A stretch of 64,000 nt of DNA from Vespa crabro (GCF_910589235.1 NC_060961.1:4287001-4351000); one strand, 5' to 3'; counted from the stretch's first letter, positions 1 through 11,986 are shown. Translations and numbers: made by a program. The notes: generated by a model from the sequence alone, not told the origin.

Positions 1-1364
1 TATGAACTTGGGAAACCGACCTACGATGAACATGGAAATATAATAGAAGATGAATTTTATCATTTACCATATTATGAAAAGATTTATAAAAGACTTAGAA
101 GAGAATTAAACTATTATAAAAAGGTTTGAATCTTTTTTAGGATACGACATAACACTAAAATATTTATTACTCCTCACTTTAATATTACTTGTCAATTTTT
201 TTTACAGTTTATACAAGAACCTAGTAGGGCAAAATTGCTTCCCGATCCATTTAAATATCCTTATATTCAACCTCCGTATACATTGGTACTGGAAGTTAAA
301 GATCTTCTTCTATGTCCAGATTGGACTGTAAGTCTTTAATTAAAAGACATTTAAAATACTATAATAGGAAATATAGAAAATATTACTTTATTTTTAATCT
401 TATAGTTAACTTATTTATAATTTGTAGTATGAAACAGGTTGGAGATTTAAAAAGAGGCCATATGTAGATGAATTCTTAGAAGCTGTTGCACCTCCACAAT
501 TTGAAGTTGTAATCTATACAGCTGAACCAGCAGCGGTAACATATTGTTAGATTTATTTGTAAACTTAATTAATTAATATTTGTTTGTATAAATTTTACTT
601 AACAAAATTTCAGGTTTTATTTCCTATTTTGGATTCCTTGGATCCTAATGGTTATATAATGTATAGGTTGTTCAGAGATGCAACACGTTTTACAGATGGC
701 CATCATGTTAAAGATTTGGCTGCACTTAATCGTGATCTCAGTAAAGTAATTTTACCATTATTATTTTTTGTTTAATTTTACTTAATTTTTATATATCTTG
801 TTAACTCTTAATATTATATATTAGGTTATTGTAGTTGATTGGAATAATGAAAGTATTAAATATTATCCTGAAAATACGTTAAAACTTGAGAGATGGACAG
901 GTGATGATAATGACAAAACTTTATATCACCTAGCAGCATTCCTTAAAAGTAAGATAATTATGTTCATTTTTAAAGCACTAAAGATTATTTAAAAGTACTG
1001 AAAAATTTAAATTAATGATTATTATTAATATTATTAATGATTAAGATATTAATTATTATTTTGTCTTATTTAGCTATATCATTAACAAACGTAGAAGATG
1101 TCCGGGAAGTTCTGAATTATTATAGACAATTTGATGATCCATTAAAAGCATTTAGAGATAATCAACGTAAATTACTGGTAAATTTAATATAAGAAACGAA
1201 TAATAGATCATAGTAATTACAGATTTATTTTCTCTTTTACTTTAATTTTTTACTTTTATATTAAAATACTTTAGGAACAATTGGAAGAAGAAAATAAGAC
1301 ACAAAAAGAAAATAGTAAACATCTTACCTCAAGATGGACTCCTTCTTTTCTACGAAATCGCTAG
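1..1364 (+). CDS. TIMM50: TIM50, mitochondrial import inner membrane translocase subunit (C-terminal part)
   Basis: Seven exons, 1-123, 208-327, 428-535, 614-745, 825-948, 1074-1177 and 1275-1364 (stop 1362-1364), join in frame through GT-AG introns and give the last 266 residues; the N-terminus (presequence, membrane segment) lies left of the window. The product is the TIM23-complex receptor that meets preproteins in the intermembrane space. The FCP1/NLI-like domain is clear: PPYTLVLEVKDLLL, GWRFKKRP, VVIYTAE, YRLFRDATRFTDGHHVKD and VVVDWNNES match animal TIM50 closely. The phosphatase nucleophile motif DxDxT is not kept (E-V-K-D-L), as in other animal TIM50 proteins, so phosphatase activity is not expected. 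The last exon is a charged tail. Introns are short (about 80-125 bases). Confidence 0.95.
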
Positions 1365-1475
1365 TCATTTTAAATTGTGTTCTAATATAAGATACTTTCG
1401 AAAAAACTAAATACGAGATTACATTCAATATACCATTTCGTTCAAACTGATCTTACCAATAGTAAATGTACAATT

Positions 1476-1495
1476 TTTATTATAAAATGAATAAA
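1476..1495. terminator. Facing poly(A) signals of TIMM50 and the TAF1C-like gene
   Basis: The 332 bases between the two stop codons (1365-1696) hold no gene. A plus-strand AATAAA lies at 1490-1495 (for TIMM50) and its reverse complement TTTATT at 1476-1481 (AATAAA for the minus-strand gene), so the two 3' ends probably overlap. The motifs are seen; their use is inferred. Confidence 0.45.
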
Positions 1496-1696
1496 CAATC
1501 AGTACCTTTTACATTATTTTACATCTACTATACACATTGTTTTTTGCGTATATAGCATACAAAAATATCAACGAGTATATATTGTATAGAAAATGTCTAA
1601 AAATATGTACAGTTTACAAATTATAATACATTATCATTATGTACCAGCATATTGATGAAATATAAACTTTACATAATAATGATATAAATTACAACA

Positions 1697-4145
1697 TTAC
1701 TTTGCAGTCTTTTTTTTTCTTTTGATTGATTTTGTTTTGACTCTAGGCAAAAATAATTCTTGTAGATTATCATTACCATTACCATTATCATTATCATTTA
1801 AATGTCTTTCATCTGGATTTTGAGATACACTTATCAACTCCTGTGAATTTATTGGTGTATCCGTGTACTCTATATCATCTTGTAGAGGAGGTAAAGCAAT
1901 TTTATCATTAGTCTTTTCTAACCAATTTAAAACTTTTTGATGAGGAGTTGCTGACAATGAAATGGAAATCTGCTCAGATATTCCCCACACAGCTAAAAGT
2001 TCTGGCGCTAAAATATCTTCGTAGGAGCCTAATTCTTCAATAGATTTTTTCCAATTTTGGTCATGAGTATCATCTACTTCTTCATGTTTGTCTAATTGTA
2101 ACTGCTTGTTTTTAAAGCCTAAAATTCAATTCAACAAAGTTTAAATATATATATACTCACTAATTAGACCGTAATAATAGATAATTTATTTACTTTTATA
2201 TACATGTTTCATATTACATTTACTTGACATAGTGAGAGGTGCAATTGGATCATCTTGTGTCATTAACGCATGTTCCCAAGCATTTAACGCAGAAACTGTT
2301 CTTTCTTTTATTTCAAAATGTTTGTCAAGTATATCTTCGTGTGTAATACATTGATAAAATACATCGCCTGCAAATGATTTTAACGTATCATAACAAAATT
2401 CAAATTTCAAAATCGAAAACAATATTTTTTGTAAAAATATTTGTTCATACCTATAGATGTTTGTACAAAAAAAAATACATCTCCTTTCTGATTATTTAAT
2501 AATGTGGAACCAGCATTACATAGCTCCAATCTATTTTTCAAGTATGGATCTAAACATAAGCCTTGCAATTGCGCTTCATTCAATGTTTCCATTATATTCG
2601 GTAGAGTTATTGGTAAATTATAAGAATGAGAATTCTCAGAAGTCCATGTATTCAAAATCATTGAACTTTCTCCAGCTAATGGGCTTGATAAAACAAGAAT
2701 TTCCTCTTCATTTCTGTAATTTCAAGTTTAATAATTGTCAAATTCTTACAATGTCATTTTTATATTAATACTAACCGATTTATGGTGGGAAGTAAAAGAG
2801 GAACACTTCTGAACTGATGTGTCCACTTCTGTCTTACACATTCTTTCGGGGACCGATTATCACATAACAAAAGATTGTGATATGTCCCTATGTATCTGCA
2901 TGAGCTATGTCTACTATCTTTTTCCACTGACAGACTTTCACATTGTTCCAAATACTGTTTTGGACAAAGTGATAATGACGGTTGACCAAAAGGTATCTAT
3001 AATAATGCATGTTATTATAAAATTTTCGATATGTGTATAAATTTAAGTTAACAATTCTAAACTGAAAGATATATAAATTCATTAAACAAATATTTGTTAA
3101 AATTACCCTAGTGTCAAGATGATGAAGACAGCATCTATCAATAAATATTAATACATGCGGATCTAATAATTGATATTTAATACTTCCCCAATTATCATCC
3201 AAGACTTTAGAATTAAATATTTTATGACTTGTAACGCATTTCCTGTAAAAAAAAATATATATATATAAAAAAATAATATTTCGATAACATATATATTATT
3301 TATATTCAGATATATGCTTACTTTCTATTTATGTTCCATAATGATACTGTACGATTTACATCTACTGTACAAAAATAATCTTGACTAAGAGCACACATTT
3401 CTACGCTAACATATGGTAATGTGGAAGTTTGTTTATAGAATTCAATTAATTTTACTTTATTGTCCCACATAGAAAGTTTATACAATATACAATGATTTTT
3501 GTATCTACCTAAAATTATACCTGGAACAAAACAAAAAATATTTAACGAAGATAAAAAAAATTAATAGTACAAAAAAATTTAATTTTTATATTATAAATTA
3601 TCGTAACACTTTTAAATTAATTTTGCATACATCGATCATCAATAACATAGGATCTCAGCTCATATAATGTACCATCAAGATTAAGTTTGTCTGACTTTTG
3701 TAATATTGGTTTCCATAATGCATTTTCCATAGGCATTAATGGAGAAGCAACTGAAAACATTTACATATAGTTGAAATAAAAAATCAAGTTTTGTATATGT
3801 TCTAAAAGTATTTTACAGAAGTTATACCTAACTCTCCTACATAAGGGTAGATTAAAATAATTTGATCACCATATATAACATTAGTTAAACTTCCTCCGGT
3901 ATAATACCAGTTGTAATTCTGTTATAATATAGAATAATATAAATTATTGACATGTAACTTAAAATAATAATTTAATATATTTTTTAATAATATGCATTTA
4001 CCCCTTTTAAATAAGGATCAGGATCTAATTCAACAAGTTCAGCTATTTCTGCAACATACTTAGGTAATACAGTGGTTGCTGTATCACTATTTTTGGACCA
4101 TTTTATTCCCCTTTTATGAACAGTTCCCAGATCTATAAAATATTG

Positions 4146-4187
<42 letters not shown>

Positions 4188-4678
4188 TTTTTTTTTAATT
4201 TGATATATAAATTATATAAAAATAATGTAAATGTTATATACCTTTTTTATGTTTTTCATAATAATCTAAAATTCTATTTATATCATCTTTCATATAGGAT
4301 TTGACTGTAACAGATTCCAGAACAGGATCTTCTTCGTGCAATACTACATTCAAAATACATATAATAATAATTTAACTATAACAATTCTAATAAAATATAT
4401 GTAGGATTTAATAGATATTTTAATATAACGTTACCAGAACGTGATAATTTAGCAGGAGGTAGTAATGGTTTTGGTAAATCACATTCATAAGGAAAATTTT
4501 GATATAGTCTCTTAATATTATTCAAATCTTGATCATCTGTACAAAATGATGTATTTAGATTATATCCTGGTACCACATAATGATCATATTTTTGTAAGTA
4601 TCCTGCTTTTAATCTTTCTTGTAAGTGTTTTTCGGCACGTTGAAATGTTTTGGAGATCAAATCACTTTTTTCAGCCAT
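1697..4678 (-). CDS. TAF1C: TAF1C-like RNA polymerase I SL1/TIF-IB subunit, beta-propeller protein
   Basis: Eleven exons, in order 4435-4678, 4242-4343, 4002-4132, 3828-3918, 3631-3750, 3322-3520, 3107-3242, 2776-2996, 2451-2713, 2224-2367 and 1697-2118, all with GT-AG junctions and consistent phase, give 690 residues. The ATG at 4676-4678 opens with MAEKSDLISK. The middle has WD40-like strands, for example GIILGRYKNHCILYKL and CTVDVNRTVSLWNINRK, then a segment of the type HNLLLCDNRSP followed by KWTHQF. That D-x-R...W-x-H pattern is what I associate with the TAF1C/Rrn6 propeller, which acts in rDNA promoter recognition with TBP. The C-terminus is acidic and then strongly basic (SIKRKKKTAK), fitting a nuclear protein. 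The gene structure is secure; the family name rests on recalled motifs and could be wrong, another WD-repeat nuclear protein being the alternative. Confidence 0.6.
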
Positions 4679-4881
4679 TGTGTTTACAAAGTTTCTTGGT
4701 TATATAGTTGTAATTACGTTCGTTATATCAGAATAATATTACGTAGGAACAAGTATTTTATTCATATTAGTAATATCCTGACTTCTTCAATTAATTTTAA
4801 ATAACGAATAAATAATTTGTTCTTCATTTTTTACTTTAAACTATTTGATCTTCGATTGAAAGTTTTACTTTGTATAAATGA

Positions 4882-4907
4882 CACGTGCTTCTAATTACGC
4901 ATGCGCA
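4882..4907. promoter_or_regulatory. E-box and NRF-1/EWG-type palindrome upstream of the TAF1C-like gene
   Basis: A perfect CACGTG lies at 4882-4887 and CGCATGCGCA at 4898-4907, about 205-230 bases upstream of the minus-strand start codon. The second matches the core of the NRF-1 site; the insect NRF-1 relative is Erect wing. Both are common in promoters of housekeeping and ribosome/mitochondrial genes. The motifs are seen; their function is inferred. Confidence 0.45.
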
Positions 4908-6095
4908 CTTACTATTTTCTTACGATAACAAATTGAACATCAAAATATTCTTTTATTTTAATTTATCATTGAATATTTAAAGGAAAAGTAAAAACATTAA
5001 ATAAATCAATTTCTGAGCTTTGCAATGCTTTTATTTGGTTACTCCCTTTGCGTACATTATTTCGCATGGAGAATACATATTCTTTTTTCTCTCGTTGCAT
5101 AGTTCCTCTTAAATCACATTCTTTACACGACATCGTTCATAAGTTACACATCTTTCTTCCATGTTACCTTCGTCGTATTTTTTTTTTTTTTGCACAACAG
5201 TATAATCATTCTTCAATAACATTTCTTGCATTGTTTACATACATTCAACGATGTATGCATATTTTCGTATTACACTTTCGTACATGTACATTCTTTGATA
5301 TCCAATTTCTTTGTAGGGAGTACAGGAAAAGCGTAGGATAAGGGGACGTTTGGAGCATAAGGAGATTAATCTTCGGAGGAGTTAAATTATAATTAGGGAA
5401 AATACCATTAAGATAATTCATTAATAATTATGGAAAACAACAAGAAAATAGAACAGCACTTTTATGCTTTTATACCAAGTTTTGATGTTGTGCAGTATTT
5501 GCATAAGTACTCCACTGTCTTTTTTTTTTTTTTTTCTTTTTTTTGTGTTTTTCTTTCTTTATCTTTTTTGTAATTTCTTTCAGATTTTCAATTTTTTACA
5601 CATCTACCTTCTTATACATATCGAATAAACACACAAGAGCTGCATAGTGGGTGAGAAATAAAACTTTGCTAAAGTGGCTATCAAAATCAAGAAGCTAATT
5701 TTCATTCAAAATTCACATAAAATGATTGACAAGCTACAAATGAAAACTTGAAAATCGCTACATCTCGTTTTATCATCGTCAAACGCGGTGTAAGATATAC
5801 GCTTTTTTTTGTTTTGTTCCTTTTCTTTTTATTCGTCAAAGGGTTAATAATAATTATCTAAATGAACATTTAATATTCATTTTGCCATTCTCTTTCGTTT
5901 AACACTTCTTTCAATTAGCTGATCCGTACAAATGACAATGGGATATTAATCGTGCCTTCTTGGATACATGCATAACAAATTCCACATGCCAAGAGGATCC
6001 ATTGTCTCACACCTTTTTGTCTTCATCTTGAAAAAAGTATATCTAAATCTGAAGTCTCCGGTTACATAACATATTAGCAGCTTCTATTATCCAGT
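4908..6095. other. Intergenic DNA and probable 3' UTR of the next minus-strand gene
   Basis: AT-rich sequence with short poly-T runs (5169-5180, 5520-5542) and no credible coding exon on either strand. A minus-strand AATAAA (TTTATT at 5828-5833) is a plausible poly(A) signal for the spliced form of the 6096-8696 gene. Open frames here (for example 5048-5341) have no coding character. Confidence 0.4.
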
Positions 6096-8696
6096 TCACA
6101 AGGTCAAAGGACGTAAAATCGTCAGTGGCTGGCATCCAAAGCTGCTACTGTGCCTTCTATCAGAAAAAAAAAAGAAAATATGTGTTATCAGATATCAATC
6201 ATTAAAAGTAACATATTCACGTACATATTATAAGGGTGAATACAACTGGATTACTTTTTTCATTATTACTAGATTATTAATTACATTAAATACATTTTAT
6301 TAACCATATTCAGTTGAGCCTCTTTTTCGATTAAAAAAAAAAAAGAAAAATAAATAACACGTCAGAACAATAATCTGTACGTGACCTATTCAAGTTTCAT
6401 AACTTGTTTTATAATTAGCTAACTGTCATTAGACCATACAGAGAAAAAAAGTCTGTCTGTATAAATAGCCGAATACAGATAAAGCGGAAGAGAATATTAC
6501 AAAAAGGATCATAGTTAAAAATGTTACATATCTAGGTTTCTTAAACATTAGCTCGAGATCATTGTAATTTTCGCAAATACGACATATACGATGATACAAA
6601 GATTTTTTTTATATATTTGTTGATATTTAATATAAATAATAGAAAATAAAAATTACATATATGTAATAAAATATCTATAATATTATAGTTTTTGAAAATC
6701 TTATTACCTTTTACGATCGTTGTGCAGAGGTACATTATTTTGTACCCAGCCCAGCTGACTCAAAGAAAAGTAATCTTTTTCTATCTTTTCTTGTTCATGA
6801 GCAATGGTTTCTTCAGATTCGACCGGAGAATAGTGAAAATGATCCTGTTCGGAGAGAATTCGGCGTTTTATCGGAGACCGTATGGGCTCGGTTTGAACGC
6901 ATTTGTCGCATTGACGCACCCGGAATTTCAACGTTAAATTCGAAGATGCAGAAGGAATCGGCGAGTTACTTTCCCGATATTCCATGTAAGGGCTCTCTCC
7001 ACCAGGTAGATACAACAAATTTCCTGATTCAGATCTCCTATATGCAACCCGTTCTAAAGCATTATTTACTGGAAAAGTAGTCCCATCGGCCCAATTACCA
7101 TCGTCTTTTATAGGACGAAAATGTGTCCTGGCTGAAGTGAGTAAATCCTCGTCCGGTTCAGGAAGGCTATGTACCTTCAGATTTGAACGAGATTCTTTTC
7201 GTGTTCCAATGGGAGTCTTACGTGGTGCAACTGGAAAGAAGCAACTACCTGTCTGAGGACTATGGTTTAAGGTAGTCAAATTACTACCAAGTCCTTTCCA
7301 ACACCAAGGTCCATCCATAACCGTATCTGACCAGTTTATATTGCCTTCTACAATAATGTGTAAAAATAAATATATCTTTGAAATAATTTCGCTAAATTCC
7401 TTATACGGAATTAAACTGTATATTTTAATAATATCTAACCTGATTTATTTTTGTTACTACATTCCTCTGCATAATCTTCAATGCTGATTAAATCGATATC
7501 CCATGGAATAAGCGGTGAGTCGTCAACAATACATTCTTGATATGGTGTATCAGTAGCATAACCATTATCTGCAGTGGATAAAGTAAAAGTTATATCGGTA
7601 GTATCCGTGGGCCAAAGGGGTCCAGAAGGAATAGAAAGAGTAGGTGCTGCCCAGATAGAAGCTGTATCTTGTGCATTGCCAGGTCCTGAATCCCAAAGTG
7701 CTTCTAAACTTTCGTCAAATTTTGCTTGCAACTGTGCTAATCTCAATTGATCTAATTCTAATTCACGTTCCTTTTCTCTTTCTCTTTCCATAGATTTAGC
7801 AAATCCAAAGCTCTCTTTATCCTCCCTTCTTTGAGTCTCAATAGTCTAGGAAAAAAAAGAAAAAAAAAAAAATAATTATTCCGTCGTTAGCATAAATATG
7901 AAGAGATGGGAAAATTATCAATGAAAATAAATGAAAATTCATAGTATACATACAATTGGCATTTTTGTTTTCTTATTGCGAGCCTTATTGTTGTTCTTAT
8001 TATTGTTATAATTGATACTACTATCTGTGTTGTTATTATTGTTATTATTCCCAAAGATCTTATCCTTCCTTTGAGAAAATTTTTTGAGGCTTGTAGGTTG
8101 TAAGGCAGGAAATGCTGCGTAGTATCTGAGAGCCCTGTCGCGTGGAGTAAGAACTTCCAGGTTTGTTTTAGATTCGCTATCTAACTTTTTGGATTCTTCT
8201 TTTTCATCGTGTGAACCTCCTCCTTCCAAATCTCTTAATTTCGTGCACAGTTCATCAACTAACGTTTCCACTCCACATTTCTAGATATTGATAATAATTT
8301 TTTAAATAAGAACATTCATTTCTATTACTTAGATAGCATAATATTAATATGTAATTGAATTTTTCTTACGTTATCGGCAGCACTTTTAAGACATTGCACA
8401 ACAGCTCGTCTTTGCTCCCTCTCTCCTTGAGGTGGCAGTTTTGCTTTAGGCCGGGGACGAATGCGACGTCCTGTACTTTTATTAACGCTTACTGCCTCTT
8501 CTGGAGGACTTAGGGCCGAGTCGGGGCGGCGCAATAGGCTGAGCACAAAACGCGAGTACGCAACCGGGTCAATCCCCAATGCGTCCAAGCGTGTCTCAAG
8601 CCACTGGCGCAACTCCTCCTCGGCCCTTGTACCAAAGACCTCGTCTCCTCCAGGGGACGCCGCTATCCCGACCAAATGCAATGCCGGATTCCTCAT
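6096..8696 (-). CDS. Protein with CCDC43-like N-terminal domain, function unknown
   Basis: Exons 8370-8696, 7954-8280, 7440-7845 and 7347 downward join in frame. The start is the ATG at 8694-8696, with an in-frame stop just upstream. The last big exon either runs to a stop at 6704-6706 (567 residues) or uses the donor at 6706-6707 and splices to 6096-6156 (stop 6096-6098; 586 residues, tail RRHSSSFGCQPLT). Residues about 20-40 (LRQWLETRLDALGIDP, then YSRFVLSLL) resemble the helical N-terminus of CCDC43. After it come a basic stretch, a second helical segment (CGVETLVDELCTKLRDLE), an Asn-rich tract near residue 185, a charged coiled-coil segment (EREREKERELELDQL) and a Ser/Pro-rich C-terminus with KFRVRQCDKCVQTEP. 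There is no catalytic motif. The gene model is strong; I do not recognise the full-length family. Confidence 0.75.
6296..6301 (-). terminator. Candidate proximal poly(A) signal
   Basis: TTTATT on the plus strand is AATAAA on the minus strand. It lies about 400 bases past the 6704 stop but inside the intron of the spliced 3' end, so it could serve the unspliced isoform of this gene. Confidence 0.3.
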
Positions 8697-8764
8697 TCCC
8701 TCTTGATAAATTTCCACCTACACTCAGGAACTCTCACAAACTCCACTGCCACCAGGGTGATCAT
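8693..8764 (-). CDS. Upstream ORF (23 codons) overlapping the main start as ATGA
   Basis: In the 5' leader of the 8696-start gene, ATG at 8762-8764 opens MITLVAVEFVRVPEC and ends with TGA at 8693-8695, so its stop shares three bases with the main ATG (8694-8696). The main AUG can be reached by leaky scanning or by termination-reinitiation. The overlap is seen; control of translation is inferred, and the peptide itself need not be functional. Confidence 0.45.
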   Translation of the reverse strand: MITLVAVEFVRVPECRWKFIKRE

Positions 8765-8815
8765 CTTCTTTCCTATAAAAAAAATAATCCAAGATAAATT
8801 ATTTATTATAAAAGA

Positions 8816-8818
<3 letters not shown>

Positions 8819-8859
<41 letters not shown>
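8819..8859. repeat. (TA)n microsatellite
   Basis: About 20 uninterrupted TA units close to the acceptor of the 5' UTR intron of the minus-strand gene. Confidence 0.9.
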
Positions 8860-8862
<3 letters not shown>

Positions 8863-9086
8863 ATGAAAGTTATAATATAAATTTTATATCATTCCGACTT
8901 ACTTATTTACAGTGCAATATTACAGTTTAATATTATTGTCCTTTAATGTTTCAATTCTATTTAATCCACCACCTTGTGACTATCAAGTTTACCGTATATT
9001 TGTTTTCTTTTCTCTTCTTACTCTTAATTTTACGAATTCAGTTACAAGTTTCTTCTTCGCAATTAGTAAGAATGTTCCTTTTAGTC

Positions 9087-9205
9087 TTAGTTATGTTGAT
9101 TAAATGTTATTAGGTTCTTGTACATAGGTGGTGGATATCTTGATAAGGCGAGGCTGGCAGGTCTTAGCGAAGGATAACAAGTATAGTCTCCTTCCCATTT
9201 TGACA
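9087..9205 (-). other. Unassigned open segment, possible terminal exon
   Basis: After a minus-strand acceptor (ATTTCAG at 9206-9212) one frame reads SKWEGDYTCYPSLRP... ending YKNLITFNQHN and a stop at 9087-9089. The composition looks protein-like, but the plus strand of the same stretch is also open (VVDILIRRGWQVLAKDNK) after a plus-strand AG, so the strand cannot be settled by eye. No upstream partner exon with matching phase was found. It could be conserved non-coding DNA or part of a small nested gene. Confidence 0.2.
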
Positions 9206-9700
9206 CTGAAATTTAAACTTGATTTATGATTGATACTGTTTAATGTTTGTCATTAAATCTTATTACTTTAGCACAAGTCACAAATTTAAATCAGAAATTT
9301 ACCAACAACAAGGTCAATTTCAAAATCAAGGGACACAAAAAATACCTGACATTCCTATATACAATTATTTATACATCCTTTACATTATCATATGTAATAT
9401 TATGAAAATCATATAAATTTATAGTTTCTTTGCCTAATCGTAAAATATTTTGACACTATTACAATAATAATATACCACTTTTTAAGTGATCTATGTTGAA
9501 ATCAATGTATATTATTCTTACGAATTTTGAACATTAGAAACGTACACATGATATAGTTACAAATTTTGAAGATATCCGCCGTTGAAACACATAGATAGGT
9601 CGGAAGAACATGAAATAGATAACGAGATTTGTGGTAATAAGTAGTGGTACCCCTAAAATGATGTTCCTTGCAATGCTGGATCGACATTTAGAATCTGAAT

Positions 9701-9886
9701 TTAAGCAAATAATGGACTAATATATACATGTACATATTGTTGGCAGAGACATTGGTCGGGTAATGCAAATAACCTTGCCGATTGCGCTATGCATTTCCCC
9801 TGAGTCATAGGTCCGCCAAGAACGGAGCTCAGTGTGTATGACGTTACGAAATAAAATAAATAGCAACACGTAACGCTTAGAAACAT
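9701..9886 (-). CDS. Possible small secreted peptide ORF (61 codons)
   Basis: ATG at 9884-9886 opens MFLSVTCCYLFYFVTSYTLS, a hydrophobic stretch like a signal peptide, followed by SSVLGGPMTQGKCIAQS and a Cys-containing tail. The frame stops at 9701-9703. No homologue is recognised, and AT-rich DNA often yields hydrophobic frames by chance. If real it may continue by splicing (weak donors near 9730), perhaps to the open segment at 9087-9205, but no phase-consistent junction was seen. Confidence 0.15.
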   Translation of the reverse strand: MFLSVTCCYLFYFVTSYTLSSVLGGPMTQGKCIAQSARLFALPDQCLCQQYVHVYISPLFA

Positions 9887-9955
9887 TGTCTATCATGAAC
9901 TTAATACTTTCTAATATTTAAATAATAAGAAAAATTCAATAATCTTTGACATACC

Positions 9956-11986
9956 TGCATGCCTCGAGAGATGATTTTTCACCCCGGCCTCTTCTACACA
10001 CCCCACTTGGTGAAAAACATGGCGGGCTACTAAACTTCAACCTTCCGTTCCCTTCTCCCTCCTAATCAACGAGACGGGCAACTTGTCAAGTGCTGCTGTC
10101 ACGGAATCAATCGTAATATTTTCTCCCTGTCTAACGATTGACCGATACTCCTTTTTAAAAAGTTTACCGATAGACGATATCCCATTTTTTTTATTAGTAC
10201 AATCCATTAACATTTTTCTAATCATCATTTAAATAAAACTCCTAAATGGATTATATTTCCCTTTAGATGAATTTTATCTAATCAACAGTTAACCAACTGC
10301 AAGGTAAAATTTTACATCGGTTAGTGATCAATCGTTAATTCATTCACTTTCGAAGTTACATATAACTATTTATAAGTTTAGGGAAATTATTGCGATAATT
10401 CTAGATTTTAATCTTTTGCGTACAACTTCATTCTAATAACATTTACGTACTTACCCAGTACTGGCGGGAATCAAAAGAATTCTATCTAAAGAAGAAATTT
10501 GAGGAAAGAAGTATGAAATAGATCTATATTAAAAAGCATTATAATCGTGAAGAACGTAATTGAACAAAAATGTAATGATTTTAGTGAATCCAAAAAAATT
10601 CTCTTATTTCGTTTAATAGAAAGAATATATAAAGATCTAATTAAAATTTTTTAAATCAGTAGTTCCATTTGAAAAGAAAAAGTCAAAGCTAAGAACGAAT
10701 ATTGGAAGAATTTAATTCACAATTTTGTGAGATTACTTACTGAAAGTAGTTCAAAAGAAAAAAAAAAAAAAAAGAAAAAGAGAAAAAATATTGGCGAAGA
10801 ATATGATTTGCTATCCGTCCTTGATAAATATCATTTAATTATTAATCGATTTTAAGTGTTCATAAAAATTATTGATAAAACGATATTATAATAGAGAAGA
10901 GACATTGCAAATCGATGATTTTTTCGTAAGACGTTGAATTATTGTTAAATCTTTGCATTAATCTTTAATTGGTATGTTTGAAAATTCGACTTCTTCCGAT
11001 ACTCGAAAAATCACTATCGAACGTGCCAAGAATTAGGTTTGCCTGAAGGTAGCCATCCGTAATCTAAAAGCGATTGTAGTGCCATCTGATGTATTGTCTG
11101 GCCTAACCGTGTTCGGTCGTGTCGTGATCAGATGAAACAATTCTTTGTCACTCATTGATCTTTTCAAGATTTCTCATCGAATATCGATAGACTTAGCACA
11201 GAATTTAGACTATTTGATGTGCCGAATCGTAAAGGTAACGTTAATGACGTTCTTTCCGTATGAGGAATTGTCTAACGTCAACCTTTTTACTTTACGTTTT
11301 TACCGATTGTTACGCCGTTTTTTTTCCTCTCTTTTGAAGAAGCCCAATCTTGGAAAGATAGGTGCTCACTCTCGTTATTTTGTTCTTCGTAAACGAAAAG
11401 TGAATGTTGTTATATTAATCGAGAATTTTTCCCGAAAGACAATTTTCGATATAATCATTTGTATTTTGAAGGAACAATTGTAATCCTCTGTTTTGCAATT
11501 CATCATTAAAAATATGTGTTTTGCGGTTTTAATTGGGCGTGTGTAAATAGACCGCCATGTGATTAATAATAATTTTTGTTTCGACGTTTAAGTTTCAATG
11601 TTTCAATCACGAAACAAAAAAAAGAAAAAAAAAAATATGATAACATTACCGCTTTATTCGCCCACCGCTTCATCATATATTCAGTTAGTTCGATTATAGT
11701 GGTTTTAGTTTCTTTATGCGTTTGAGTTATATTATCATTTTCCTCTAGGAGACAAATAAAAAACGTTAAAAATAGGAAAAATGGTGGTGTTCAAGCTATC
11801 GTGAATGCAACAATGTGCATTTTTTTTTTTTTATTCCCCCATAATATGCATTAAATATTCAAAAGATCAGCATAATCTTTTATAAATTGACAAGTTTTAT
11901 GAATTATTTTGAGAGTTAAAGATTTTAACTCATCTGAGGCAAAATGATGTATACTTTTTACAAATTACATATTTTGCTTGTTTCAG
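9956..11986. promoter_or_regulatory. Head-to-head promoter region and first 5' UTR intron of the p85 gene
   Basis: The minus-strand leader exon of the CCDC43-like gene occupies roughly 9955-10080. The plus-strand p85 transcription unit must start before a strong acceptor at 11981-11986 (TTTGCTTGTTTCAG), probably near 11100-11230, where base composition is more balanced and a donor-like AAAG|GTAACG lies at 11233-11238. The two starts are therefore about 1 kb apart and divergent. No coding exon is seen; the ORF at 11145-11483 has no recognisable content. The acceptor is seen; the TSS positions are inferred. Confidence 0.4.

Larger units (their letters stand above)
8772..9955 (-). other. Probable 5' UTR intron of the CCDC43-like gene
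   Basis: On the minus strand a good donor (GCATGCAG|GTATGT) ends a leader exon at 9955, and a pyrimidine-backed acceptor (TTTTTTTATAG|GAAAG) starts the next exon at 8772, 76 bases before the main ATG. The intron holds a TA repeat (8819-8859) and two puzzling open segments, listed separately. The leader exon starts somewhere near 10050-10080; its TSS is not resolved. Confidence 0.45.
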
